DNA of 64,000 nt from Tetraselmis striata (taxonomy: Eukaryota > Chlorophyta > Chlorodendrophyceae > Chlorodendrales > Chlorodendraceae): positions 98,064 to 162,063 of the forward strand of contig VCJN01002242.1 of the NCBI GenBank assembly GCA_006384855.1, given 5' to 3'. The position numbers were made by a program, and so were the translations under genes. Each line of letters opens with the position of its first letter. The first letter of the stretch is position 1. Shown in pieces: positions 46,649-57,408 of this stretch. Below the pieces are notes generated by a model that saw only the letters and a list, made by a program, of their open reading frames with translations, was not told where the DNA came from and made no database searches.

Positions 46649-47164
46649 CTAATATAGAGGGTATGATGGGTAGGAGTGCTGGCTACAACCCGCATATTTT
46701 AGATTGAATTGATTTGGCCGTGTACATTGAGGTGTATGTAGATGTAAAAACGAGGCACGAATTTCGCAATCTCGAGTTTACATTACCACAAATATTCAGA
46801 AAAATATTCCTATGCGCAGCACATGAGGAGTCTTTGGCATGGCTCTATAGCAATAGACTGCCCATGGATGTGCTCGCATGGTACCGTGAGTGATCCCGCA
46901 TCGCGCCTTCCAATCGCTCATAACGCCCGCGTACATCAGCGTTACACAGCGTTACACAAGTGCTACACCTGTCACGAGGCACGAACTCGCGCAGGCGGCG
47001 AATTGTTTTGTAATGAGCATGCGCACCTTTTTGCAACTGCTTTTGTATGATAGCACGCTCCTAGCTCTACGCGGTGGGGCAAGCACGTATCCAACTCTTA
47101 CGGCGCGCGCCGCATCTAAAAAACCCTGTAAGGCCGTAAGTACAGATTCGGCATAGATTCCGTC
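46649..47164. other. Intergenic region, nothing recognised
   Basis: Unique sequence between two retroelement fossils. No reading frame, repeat or signal that I can support. Confidence 0.35.
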
Positions 47165-47203
47165 AAAATTCTACGATTGAGCAGCACTTAAAGCACCCGT
47201 GGG

Positions 47204-47237
<34 letters not shown>

Positions 47238-48960
47238 GATGGAGCGTGCCACCGCAAAGCAGAGTGGACCGGTCGGCCGCCGTGTAGGCATGTGATGGTC
47301 CTGACCATGGTTGTGCCGAACTCACATCGGCCGAGTTCGGTTCGGACCGAACTGAATACAGGGAGTTCGGCCGAATACAGTTCGGACAGAACTGAACCGC
47401 AGTTCGGACTGAACCGAACTACTGAACTGTCCGAACTGCCCGAACCGAACTGAATTCGGTCCGAACTGCCACCGAGCTGCGGTCGGAATATGCCTATAAC
47501 TGGCCGATGCAATGGATAAGATGATGTGGTAACATGTTGCAGGCAATAGTTTTGTGTCGTTAGATGTCTCCATGACCTCGTTGCCACGTTCATGAGACGT
47601 GATAATATGGGCGGCGACTCCATTATCTGTTGACAGTGGACAGGGTTTAGGTTTCATTGGGTGTTGGAGTGTCGAAGTAAATACGGTCTGCTGGACAGCT
47701 AGATGGCGGCCGGTGCACCAATATTTGGTGCACTCTACAAGTATATGGAGGGGTTATCGGGCTGCGCGGCAAGTTTCGCAGTGTACAACACCTTATTATC
47801 TCCATGTACGGACGCCGCGGTAACTCGATGGTCATACTTGGTGAGTACGGAGTAGTTTGGAGACCCCCATTGTTCGGGCGATTTTCGATGCAGTTCAGTC
47901 CGAACTGAATTCGGGGGGCTCAATTCGATTTCGGCCCGAACTCCCGAACTACCCTGAACTGAATTGAGTTCGGCACAACGCGTTACCCTGGTCCTGACCG
48001 GCCCCCGTAAACATGTGCGCGCACTAGCGCGCTACGGGCGTCGCGCCAAAGCTATCCCGTATAGTAGCGTGCGTGAGAGAAGCCACACAAACTAGTTTAG
48101 AACATTTCACAAGGAACGTCTAGTTTGCCAACAAACAAATGGCGTGCGCCGCAGGCCACGGGCGGGGGTCACGGTCGGGAATTTTGAAGGCGACGACAAG
48201 CCAGCGGGGCGCGCCAACGGGAAGGTGGTCGCCAGTTTGCTAGGAATGAAGAGGCCGTGGCGCGGTTTCAGGGAGTGCATCTCGTAGCAAACATCCGAGA
48301 GGAGTGGGTAGCAAGCTTTAGCATGCCAATAGGGAACAATGGCGGTGGTTGGATGGGGCACCACTTGACTCCAGTTTGGAGACAAGATTGCCGATGGGGT
48401 TCCAAGGGGGTTTACGTTCGCAGTGCCATGCAAGGTCGGAGAGGCGCGGGGCGTCGACGGCGTAGTCGTTCCGCATGTCATGCCAGCGGGCGTTGTAGCG
48501 GGGCAGGATGGCGTTTTCGGACGTTGCAAAGCGGTCGATGGTGCCGGCGCCCCGCTTAGCAATGAGCTAAGCGAATCGATGGGGGTTGAACTGTCAATTG
48601 TCGCAGTCAGTCTCGCAACTAAGGCGGTCAGCCCAGATATTCGCCGCGGAACGGATGTAGCGCACGGACAATACCGTGCGTGTCCGTGAGGTACCATATT
48701 TTGCGCGGAAAACAAGAGGTGAGATTGGTGAGGACGCCGACAACCGATTGCTTGGTTGTCCTCGTGCAAGCAGATGTGACGGTTGCGAAGCATGAGGAGG
48801 AATGATTCAATAGCCAGACGGACGGCTTTGGGCTCTTTCATGGTAATGCGCGAAGAGCAGTCATCGTCGTAGTACCAAAACCCCGACCCTCACGGTGTTC
48901 GTTCAGAGCGGCGCCCGAACCGTACGATGAATTGTCGACGTGCAAGTAACCGGTTTCGAT
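47165..48960 (-). mobile_element. DIRS-type fossil: RNase H region plus terminal region, interrupted by a DNA element
   Basis: Minus-strand RNase H-like domain (48960-48107) with HVDNSSYGSGAALN, EPKAVRLAIESFL and RNRHICLHEDNQA, the D..E..D spacing of DIRS-type RNase H, then a Pro-rich tail. The terminal region (48111-47989 and 47306-47236) matches the isolated terminus at 52797-52968 and is split by the Mutator-like insertion at 47307-47988. Broken in several places; old, and older than the inserted element. Confidence 0.75.
47307..47988. mobile_element. Mutator-like (MULE) non-autonomous insertion, 682 bases
   Basis: Inverted ends GTTGTGCCGAACTCA (47310) and TGAGTTCGGCACAAC (ending 47979). 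The 11-base target sequence TGGTCCTGACC is present on both sides (47296-47306 and 47989-47999). The related terminus at 52861 has a single copy, which is the empty site. An 11-base duplication fits the Mutator superfamily. Both flanks are rich in short CCGAACT/AGTTCGG repeats of either orientation. No transposase frame. Three and nine extra bases lie between the duplications and the paired ends. Confidence 0.75.
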
Positions 48961-50630
48961 AGGGCGATTAATGGGGCGGCCGTTGTGTTGGGTAGGCACC
49001 CCTACCCACCATTGCAAGTCACGTTCGAGCTAGCGGGTGCTGGGCTTGACGCGGCCATACTTCTCACTTTCCAGCCGGCCCTTAACACCGGGCGAAGTAC
49101 TGCCTATGTAATAAATCCGGGCGAGCCGGCGCGACTCTACTGGTGATGATAGTGTACTTCTGTGAAATGGTGGACCGCCGCCCGACGACCGGCCGACCCA
49201 CCACCAAACAAGCCCCACAGGAGGTCACCACTACAACCACCATGGAGATCAACATACCCGAGGAGCAACAGAAGGCCGAGGTCGGCGCCGCTCTCGACGC
49301 GCCGCGCGGCGGCAAGACCCAACTTCCCAAGATCCGATCCGCCATCACTGCGGAACAAATCGCAGTCACCCGACTTCCACCGGCCGCCCGCCCCAGGCTA
49401 ACTGACGGCCAGCGCCCTCCGCGGCGTGAAGAGCAGGCTCCGCTGGAGACTACCACAACAACCAACATGAACATCAACAGACCCGAGGAACACCAGGCGG
49501 CCGAGGTTGGCGCCACTATCGACGCGCCGCGCAGCGGCAGAGCCGTACCCCCCAAGCAAGAACCCAGCAACCATTGCCGCGAAAAACTTCACATACACCC
49601 GCCTCTCACCCGATGTCCGCAGCCCCCTCCGCGTTTCGAGCCGCCAGTCCCGCCAGCCCCTAATCGATCTTCCCCTTGATACCGACTGTGCCACGCAAGT
49701 CGCCCTGCTATTCGGCAATCCGGCGACCCGCAACCGTGCGATCCAACCTCCCAAGATCCGATCCGCCATCCGTGCGGAACAAATCGCAGGCACCTGACTT
49801 CCACCGGCTGCCCGCCCCAATCTAACTGACGGCCAGCGCCCTCCGCGGCGTGAAGAGCAGGCTCCGCAGGAGACTACCACAACAGCCAACAAGAACATCA
49901 ACATACCCAAGGAACACCAAGCGGCCGAGGTCGGCGCCACCATCGATGCGTCACGCAGCGGCAAAGCCGAACCCCCCAAGACCCCCAAGATCGCGACTGC
50001 TCACCATCCGGCGCCGCATACAGCCGACCAGTCGGCGATGCACCACGGCCAGCTCCCCCAAGAGCTCCAACCACCACCAACTACACAGCTACAAGTGGCC
50101 CACGACGCGGCCGCGGCAGCCCCTCAAGCCACGGAGATGGACATCGACAACTCGCCACCGGCAGTCGCGCAGTCGGCGACTGGCGCCGATCCAGCCCCGC
50201 ACTCCGAGCCGGCTCCACCGGCCGCAGCCCAAGCCCCCACCGCGACAAGAGAGACCTTGGAGGCCAGCAACCCCTCGAGCATACCCCCACATCCAGCACA
50301 CCAGCCCAGGCGTCCCGCCTGGCCTAGCTCGCGGCAGAGGCTCATCGCCCCCGCCGCCTCCCGCGCCGGAAGGCCCCCTTGCAGCCGCGGGTGGATCGTA
50401 TGCGGAGGCTCCGCAGGCGAGGCACCCAACACCAAGCTGGACGCACGCCTGCGACTATCAGCGCCGCCACCCAAGAACTCCGGACGTTTCTAGCCGGTAT
50501 GCCCGGAATGCATTTTTCGAATTTACTAGCACTATTCCCCGCAAGTATTACACACAGTGTATCGCCCGACCCGCGGGCTTGGTACCGGTGCAAGCTCGAG
50601 ACGAAGTCATCATGCCATTAAACGCAGTAT
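48961..50630 (+). mobile_element. Pro/Thr-rich repeated coding relic, probably retroelement ORF1/Gag-like
   Basis: Three degenerate copies of one unit (about 49190, 49430 and 49850) encode peptides such as EEHQAAEVGATIDAPRSG and RLPPAARPRLTDGQRPPRRE. A long Ala/Pro-rich stretch follows (50040-50490). Before it, 48940-49146 encodes 68 residues (FDRAINGAAVVLGRHPYPPL) of unknown kind. No enzymatic domain is seen. Position among DIRS pieces and low-complexity style suggest a retroelement structural protein; this is inference. Broken in more than one place. Confidence 0.45.
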
Positions 50631-51539
50631 CCTGCGCGAAAAAGAAACATATATATATTTTAGAAATGGAGGGCACTGTAGCCCCCACGCCCCCCGCCCA
50701 AGCTAGCCGGCTCAGCGGTACATAAATACTGAGCACCATATAGCTATTCCGGTTGGCTCCCCTCCTCCATCGCACGTCAGTACCAGCAGGCGGGACGCCT
50801 ATGGCTGCCTTAGCGTGCCTGCTGAGCTCTGGATGGGATGGGTCTAACTTAGGTAGGGTCAGCAAGGGGGCGCTGCTGTCTTAGCTATATCCCATTGGAA
50901 GGAGGAGGGGCTAGGAAACATTGGAGGATGGCCGGTAGCTTGAGCTGTGATAACACTTCGTGTTCCCCACTGTGGTTAGAGATAGCAGGTCGTGAGAGCA
51001 ACTCAGTCTGAGCGAGTGGATGCAGCAGACTAGACGTTGTAACAAATTTCAATTTCAATTTCAATTTCAGTTTCAATTTTGACGCGGCCGGACCAAGCAG
51101 TGTGGCGAGTCTTGAGCATATCATGCACCGCATGTAGAAGAAAACGGGTAGGGGTGATGGCCAAGTAGAGAAAGTGGCACTTGCTCGCGAGGGCGGCCAT
51201 CTTGCGAGAAAGCAGCTACCGGCGGTCCCATTTCGCACGATGAATGAATGAATGAAAGTGTCGTTGCGCGGTACGAGCAATGACGGCAAGTTTATGTTTA
51301 GCGGGCGCACGACGAGTAGCTAGGCGCCTCTAATGTGCCAATGTCTAACCCCTTGTGCACGAGCTTCAGGGTGGGCTCCCATACACCCTTTGACCCTTTG
51401 TTGGGGTTTCGCAACATGCCAAACCCGAGAGGTGGCGTTCGATGTAGTTGCGTTGCCAAATGGCCTCAGTCTGAGTGTGAGCTAGAAACAAGGAATCGTC
51501 CATGTAAGGCAACATGCGCATGCCAAAATCGGCGCCGGG
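50631..51539. other. Intergenic region with a hexanucleotide repeat
   Basis: Holds an (AATTTC)n repeat at about 51041-51079 and a (GAAT)n run near 51240. No gene recognised. Confidence 0.4.
51041..51079. repeat. AATTTC hexanucleotide microsatellite
   Basis: About six units of CAATTT/AATTTC with one CAGTTT variant. Confidence 0.9.
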
Positions 51540-52090
51540 GGATTGATGTGCCGTCTGCTTCAGTCAGATTACGATGCCATGCCCCGGTGAGGGCTTTGGT
51601 GAATTAGCCAAAGTAGTAAGGGGACAAAGACAGCCCATGGGAAGGCCAACCAATCGGTACAAAGCAGTGCCGGGGTAATCGACCGTGAGAATGTCCATGT
51701 CCTCATGGGTGATTCCAACCGCGTAAAACACATCATGCATGTTCATCTACAACATGCATGTAATCCCCATGGCGCGCCAAGTTGCGCAAATGCAAGAGCT
51801 TCTCGAACGACGAAAGATCGCGCGTCTCGCAGTACCGGTTAAGTAGGGGGCGGAGGTCAATGATGAGCCTCCATTTGTCTATTTCAAGCTGCTTAGGGCG
51901 GACCAAGACCAAACGGTACACCCATTTTGCGCAATAGCCTCGCGTTCATGCCCCAACGCCTAGAAAGCGACGAGCCAACTCGTCACCGTCCATGAACTTC
52001 AGCTTAGCCGGAGTAGCATCTTCCATTATTGCCTTGACACCCCTTGATGAAAGGAAGGGGGCGAGTCCGTCCAAAAACGGAACCCGTTAG
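51540..52090 (-). mobile_element. DIRS-type RT fossil, N-terminal part
   Basis: Minus strand fragments DKWRLIIDLRPLLNRYCETR, then MHDVFYAVGITHEDMDILTV and LVGLPMG resemble the RT at 28846-29300. Broken in several places and truncated before the catalytic box. Confidence 0.7.
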
Positions 52091-52680
52091 CTCCAGTTGA
52101 GAACACGGCGGCAATTCGCACTAGCGGCTTGCCGATTGCCGAGATTACGACGAACGCGTTGTCTCATGAAGGTGGAGTCGGGGATACAAGAATCGGCGCG
52201 AAGGATGATGTATGTATGTATGTATGCGCCGTCGCTCTGTTAACCCTACTCTCCGCGTCGGCGTCAGTGTCAACGGTGCGCGGCACATTAGAAGTGCTAC
52301 TAGAAAGGGAGTAGCCATGTGCCATTGGGCGTTGGCTTGGCCACTGGCAGTGTAGTGTCACTTTGTAATCACATGCGCACTAGCCGACGAGCATGTGCCA
52401 GCAAGCGCCCCAATCGGAGCGCATCTCGGCGCCTACGCCGAGTAAGGGCTGGTATATATCGAGCCATATGCCCACACGGGAGGGGCAGCCATGGTTTAGT
52501 GTTGGCCGACACTGGTCGAAGGGCTTGCACCTTGTTCCGCTGAGTGGCGGGGAAGCGCTGCGGCTATGTCCTCTCCTCGCGCTGGGCGAGTAATATAAAT
52601 AAGCAGCCCGTTTGCGGGAAGTATTTAGCGCGTCTCAAGCGCCGTGTGTCCATCAACCACACGAACCCGAACGGTTTTTC
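52091..52680. other. Short unique region between DIRS pieces
   Basis: Contains a five-unit TATG run at 52208. No gene or known repeat. Confidence 0.35.
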
Positions 52681-52975
52681 CCAAGGGGGGGGGGGGGGGG
52701 GGGGGGGGAGGCTACGCTCACCGTATTTCATGGTACGATGGTGGAAGACCGGCATCAAGCGCTGCAGGAAAATTGCCGCGACTTTGTTGTGATGCGCTCG
52801 ATGGAGCGTACCCCAACAAAGGAGAGTGAACCGGTTGGCCGCCGCGCCGGAGGCAGGTGGTGGTCCTGACCGGCCCCCGTAAACATGCGCGCGCACAAGC
52901 ACGCTACGGGCGCCGCGCCAGGCTACCCCGCCCAGTGAGAGAAACCACATAAACTAGTTTAGAACACTCCAACGA
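52681..52975 (-). mobile_element. Isolated terminus of the DIRS-type family (empty site of the MULE)
   Basis: Poly-G run (52686-52708), then sequence matching 47236-47306 joined directly to 47989-48111, ending near AAACTAGTTTAGAACA. It lacks the 682-base insertion, so it preserves the pre-insertion arrangement. Confidence 0.7.
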
Positions 52976-53149
52976 TCACGTGATGCCCTCTAGCGGGATT
53001 ATTGTCTCGCACGATATCGATCGTCGCTGTTGGCGGCGGTGCGAAGGAGTAGTAGCGACTACACACGAATATGAATACATGTAGTCCCGCTCGCGCCCGC
53101 TAGCTATAGCCCGCGGCTTCACGACGAGCTCCTCCGGTTACATCCTCAG

Positions 53150-56100
53150 ACCCGGGACCTTGTTGCTAGCGCGCTCCCGGATCCGTTCTCGTTGGACTGC
53201 CTCACTTTCTCTGAGGCGTCGGTGGGCGTTTGCGACGTGTTGTCCAACATCCCCAATGGTTCCGCCCCTTACCTCGACGGCATCCGCATTGAGGCTCTCC
53301 GTGCCCTATGCTTGCTCTCCCACTACCTCCTTGGCATCGCTGAGGCCATCGCGAATGCGGAAATCAATGCAGGCGTCGCCCATGTCTCCTCCTCCGCTAC
53401 CTCGGTACCCCTAGATAAGCTCACGTCGGCGGAGCGCCATGCGTTGGAACTTAGTGTCGGGGACATGAAGGAGTCCGTTCGGCCCGTTGGCATCGACAGC
53501 GTGCTCGTCCGGTGCGCTATGCGCGTTCTCTTGCGCGCTCATGGCGAGCCCATCGCTCATTGGCTTGCCGCCCGCGGCCAGTTTGGTTTTGGCGTTAAGG
53601 GTGGCGTGGAATTAGTTCAATTCCTTGTGCGATTTCTAGACTCGGACATAGCTATCCCTCGTCTTGGTGCAGCTTGACGCCGAGAAAGCGTTCAATTCTT
53701 TCTACCGTTTCGAAATGTTCCGCACACTGCTCGAGGACCATGTTTTGGCAGCCTGAGTTGCGTTCGGCTTTGTAGTCAAGAGTCCAATCTGTACGTTTTC
53801 GACGGCTCCCAACCCGGCCCCTCTGTTCGGATTCCAAACCGTCGAGGGGTCCACAAGGGTTGCGTCCTCGGCCCCGTCCGGTTCGCCGCCGTCGCTGCCC
53901 GGGTACATGCTCGCATCGCCGCGGCTGCCCCCAGCCGCTCGGTGTTGGCAGCCTTCTCTGACGACGCCAACCTGGTCGGCACTCGTGATGGACTTGCGCT
54001 TGCTACGTGGGTGGACCCCGTCCGCTTTTGCCGCCGTTGGGTCAAGCGTCACCATTCGCAAACAACAGACGTATTGTTAGCTTGGCTCCTTGTCCCCGTT
54101 CGGCGCCCTTCCTTTTGGCCATTTGTTGCATTTATTGTGTTGCAGCCTCGATATCCTCGTCCGGAATCAAGCAGGAGCTTGATGCCCCTGTGGGCTTGGC
54201 TACTGCCTTCGCCCGGGAGTTGTTTGACAAAACGGTCGAAATTTTCATCAATTTGGCTCCTGGCTTATCGGTTTGGCCGACCGCTTCCACTCCCACACCG
54301 CTACTCGTTTGTTGCAAGTTTGCGGCCGCCATTTTGGCCACCACCTTCGCTCCACGCCTCGGGGCTTGGGTCGCTCTGAGGGGTATGGCGACACCACTAC
54401 GTCCTTCCTCGAAGATGCAGACGCCGCCGCGTTGTCAACGCTCGCCGGCAGTTGGGGGGTTAGCCCCGACCTCTTGGACACGCCCTCCATGAGCACGCAG
54501 CTGTCCCTCCCGGTCCAATTTGGGGGCCTCGGCATCGGCGAGAAAGTGGTTGTCGCAGATGCCTCCCTCGTCGGCGCTGCGCCACTTGTGGTTGGCCAAG
54601 CTGTGACTTTCTTCCGTGCTCAACCCTGCGCGACGCCGGCGCGTTCCTTTCCGATCCGTCAGGCGTATCCAGCCCTCACACCCTCTACCTTGTAGCTGGG
54701 GCGTAGTCCTCGATTTACCATGCTTTGGCCACTCCAACGTGTCGGCGCCGATGTGGGTAGTCGAGCTTCGCGCAGCTCATACCCATGTCGTTGACGAGTG
54801 TGGGGACGGGGTGCTCGAGGATCTAGCGGGGCTGTTGGCCTCTGCCCTAAAGTTGCTCCCCTCCACGCGCTCTCCCGTTGCTCATGCCGGCTGCTCGGCT
54901 GCCGGGGCTGAGCCGGCGTCTTCGATGCGCTCGGCGGCCGACCTCCAAGCTATCCCGCATTACTCGGACTTCCCCGTGCATTCCATGCGGAAAGTCAAGG
55001 AGACCATGAGCCACCGCATCCACACGGTCCGCTTCACAAAGCTTGCTGCACGTATGCCTGCACGCGGCCCTGGCAGTAACCGCTTCCGAGGCTGCCTCTT
55101 AATACGCGCTGCGACGGCGTTCATGGTGACTGATCCTTCAAGTGAATGTCGCCTTGGTGAAGTCCGTGAGCGTTCCCTAGAGTACTACGATTTCATGTAC
55201 CGCGTTGCCCCTTGCCGCCAATTCGGCCTTCCGGCGGCTCTTGTCCCTCAGCGAGCCCTAACCTTCTGCTTGTTGCTCCTCCTATGTACAAGGCATGCAT
55301 GCCCGTTTTGAGGTTGCTGGCTTGGAGTTCACTCCTTCGGCTTGGGCGGTCGCGTACGCTGATCACGTGGCACATTGCTCTGGGGGCGACTCCAATCACA
55401 CCGCACACGTGTGGGCGGCACATGGCCTTTCCGACGTTTGCCACGACGTTAAGTCCGCCCTAGACGTGGGTGTCCAGATCCTCACGGAACCGTCGGTGCT
55501 TGTTTCTCTTCCGAAGGGCAGCGACGGCCGGCCGGCCGATGTTGGGATTCTTGGGTATATGGTAGTATCCGTTGGAACACGGTTGCTGTCGATACGACCA
55601 TTGCCCCTATCCTCTCGGCGTGTCTAGCTCGGATCCAACGACTGCATTGCGGGCTGCATAGCGCCACAAAATCTAAAAGTATGCCGATGGTGTCCGAAAC
55701 GCCACCGGCATGCTTCGTTTTGTGCCTTTCACCGACTCCGAGTTTGGCTCGCTGGCCCCGCACGGTGAGGCTTTCTTGGTGGCGGAGCTCGCGAAAGCTA
55801 GCCACACGCACACTGGCCAAAAAATCAGCTAGCTATTGTCTGCGTGGCGCCGCCGTTTCTCCTTGCTCATCAACATGGCGCATGCGGACAACGTTCTTGG
55901 CGGGGTCGCGGCGGCGCGGGTGGCACGTGATGGTGCTTCTGCGTGTGCGCCGCGTCGCTCGTCAGCCTGTGTTGCTATATGACCATGGTCATCGTCTGCA
56001 AGGGAACTCGCCGCGGCTGATGGCCCACCCATGGGCGGTTGTCCTCATTGGTGTCTTGCTTCCCTTTCGGTTTCTTGTTCCTTGGCTTTCCGTGTTTCCT

Positions 56101-56232
56101 CGGACCCTCTGGGTCCATGACAACTTGGTGACTTCCTAATTCCCTTGGCTCTTCCTTGGTTCTTGGCTCCCTAACCTCTTGCTCGACCCTTGGTTTCAGG
56201 CTTATATCTCTCCTTTGCTTGCAATCGTTCAC
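53150..56232 (+). mobile_element. LINE with RT and restriction-like endonuclease remnants
   Basis: Plus strand. RT remnants: GVHKGCVLGPVRF (QG-P motif equivalent) and AAFSDDANLVG (catalytic SDD box) near 53870-53980, preceded by DGIRIEALRAL and GIDSVLVRCAMRVLLRAHGE. A thumb-like LPVQFGGLGIG segment is near 54510. Near 55500-55770 the order RPADVG, then DTTIAPILSA, then FVPFTDSEFGSLAPHG matches the spacing of a PD-(D/E)XK endonuclease at the C-terminus of this retroelement group. At least four frame changes or stops make it dead. The segment at 56148-56232 recurs inverted at 61619-61704 and is probably its 3' tail. Related to the element at 1-2498. Confidence 0.7.
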
Positions 56233-57408
56233 AATTGCTATAAGTTATGCTTTTAGTGCTATGTTAAAGCATAACGTTAAAGCACTGATTTAAGAATCCC
56301 TATACAGGCAGGATTAGTGGTTGACATATGTTCGGGTGATTTCCCGATCGTCGTACTTTGCAGCTACCCGTAGCCCATGTATAAATATCATGAATAGTAT
56401 GCAGCACAGTAGTGGTTATTTTTCTATATTTTAAGACTTCACACATGGATGGGGGTCCCGACACGACACGCAATAATCGCGAGCGAATATGTGATATATC
56501 ACGCATAGTCACGGAGAAAAGCTACAAGCAAATATATTGGCCCATTACGATATTACTCGTACGGTACGAATAGTATAATATATTTTATATAAAATAAAAT
56601 AAAATCATATCGCGCGCGCGGCGGGCGACGGGGGCGCGCGGCGGGGGCGGGAGGGGGAGGAGGTAATCATTTAATTTTCAAATTCACGACTCGCTGTGTC
56701 ATGGAAGGAAAGTAACAGAACCTGCCTACAGATGACACTAAGAGTTGATATGCTCAGTATATAAAATAATCCAAACAAATACCGACTATATCGACTATCC
56801 TGCTATCTTTTTAATGGTGATGTAGCAGCTGTGAGCACAGTCAAGCTGCACTCCTCTACCCCAATGTCACAACATCATGCTTGTCCTTACAGCAAGATTC
56901 ACGCTTCCAATCCTACCACTCATATATTAACTCTGTGACCGATTCTGTCAGTACCCTGGCTGGTCCGTACCATTCAAAGTAGTATGATACGAGCTTCAGT
57001 ATTTCGGATGCTCTGTCCAAACTCTCCGTTTCGAAACTCTCTGTTCGAACTCTCTATCCAATCATGAAGTAGGCTATCTAAGTATTAGCAGTTGTCATTC
57101 CGGAGCCTGCAACCGGCTCACATGTATATACAATGCAGTTCCTAACTACACGACCACGCTTCAAAAGCGAGAAGTCGCAGAACACGCAGGCATTCATAAT
57201 TGACAGCATGCTTTTTGGAGTTTGATGTGAGTTTTAGGAGTTCGATGTTTAGGAGCTTTGAAATGAAGTGAGCGTGGGCATATCTCGCCTGAGTTTTTTC
57301 TGCGCGCTGCACGCCCTAGGCAGCGTCCCCAGTATCCTTCTCACAGCGGGTCATTTGCACTATTGTTACACCCATACTGTTACACAGTACACTGTTACCA
57401 GCACACAT
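56233..57408. other. Intergenic region with sharp AT/GC contrast
   Basis: 56560-56610 is AT-rich (ATAAAATAAAATAAAATCAT) and is followed at once by a G-rich run (56621-56661, repeated GGG blocks). Direct short repeats of AACTCTC occur at 57020-57060. No gene recognised; 3' flank of ankyrin gene 2 at the right end. Confidence 0.4.
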
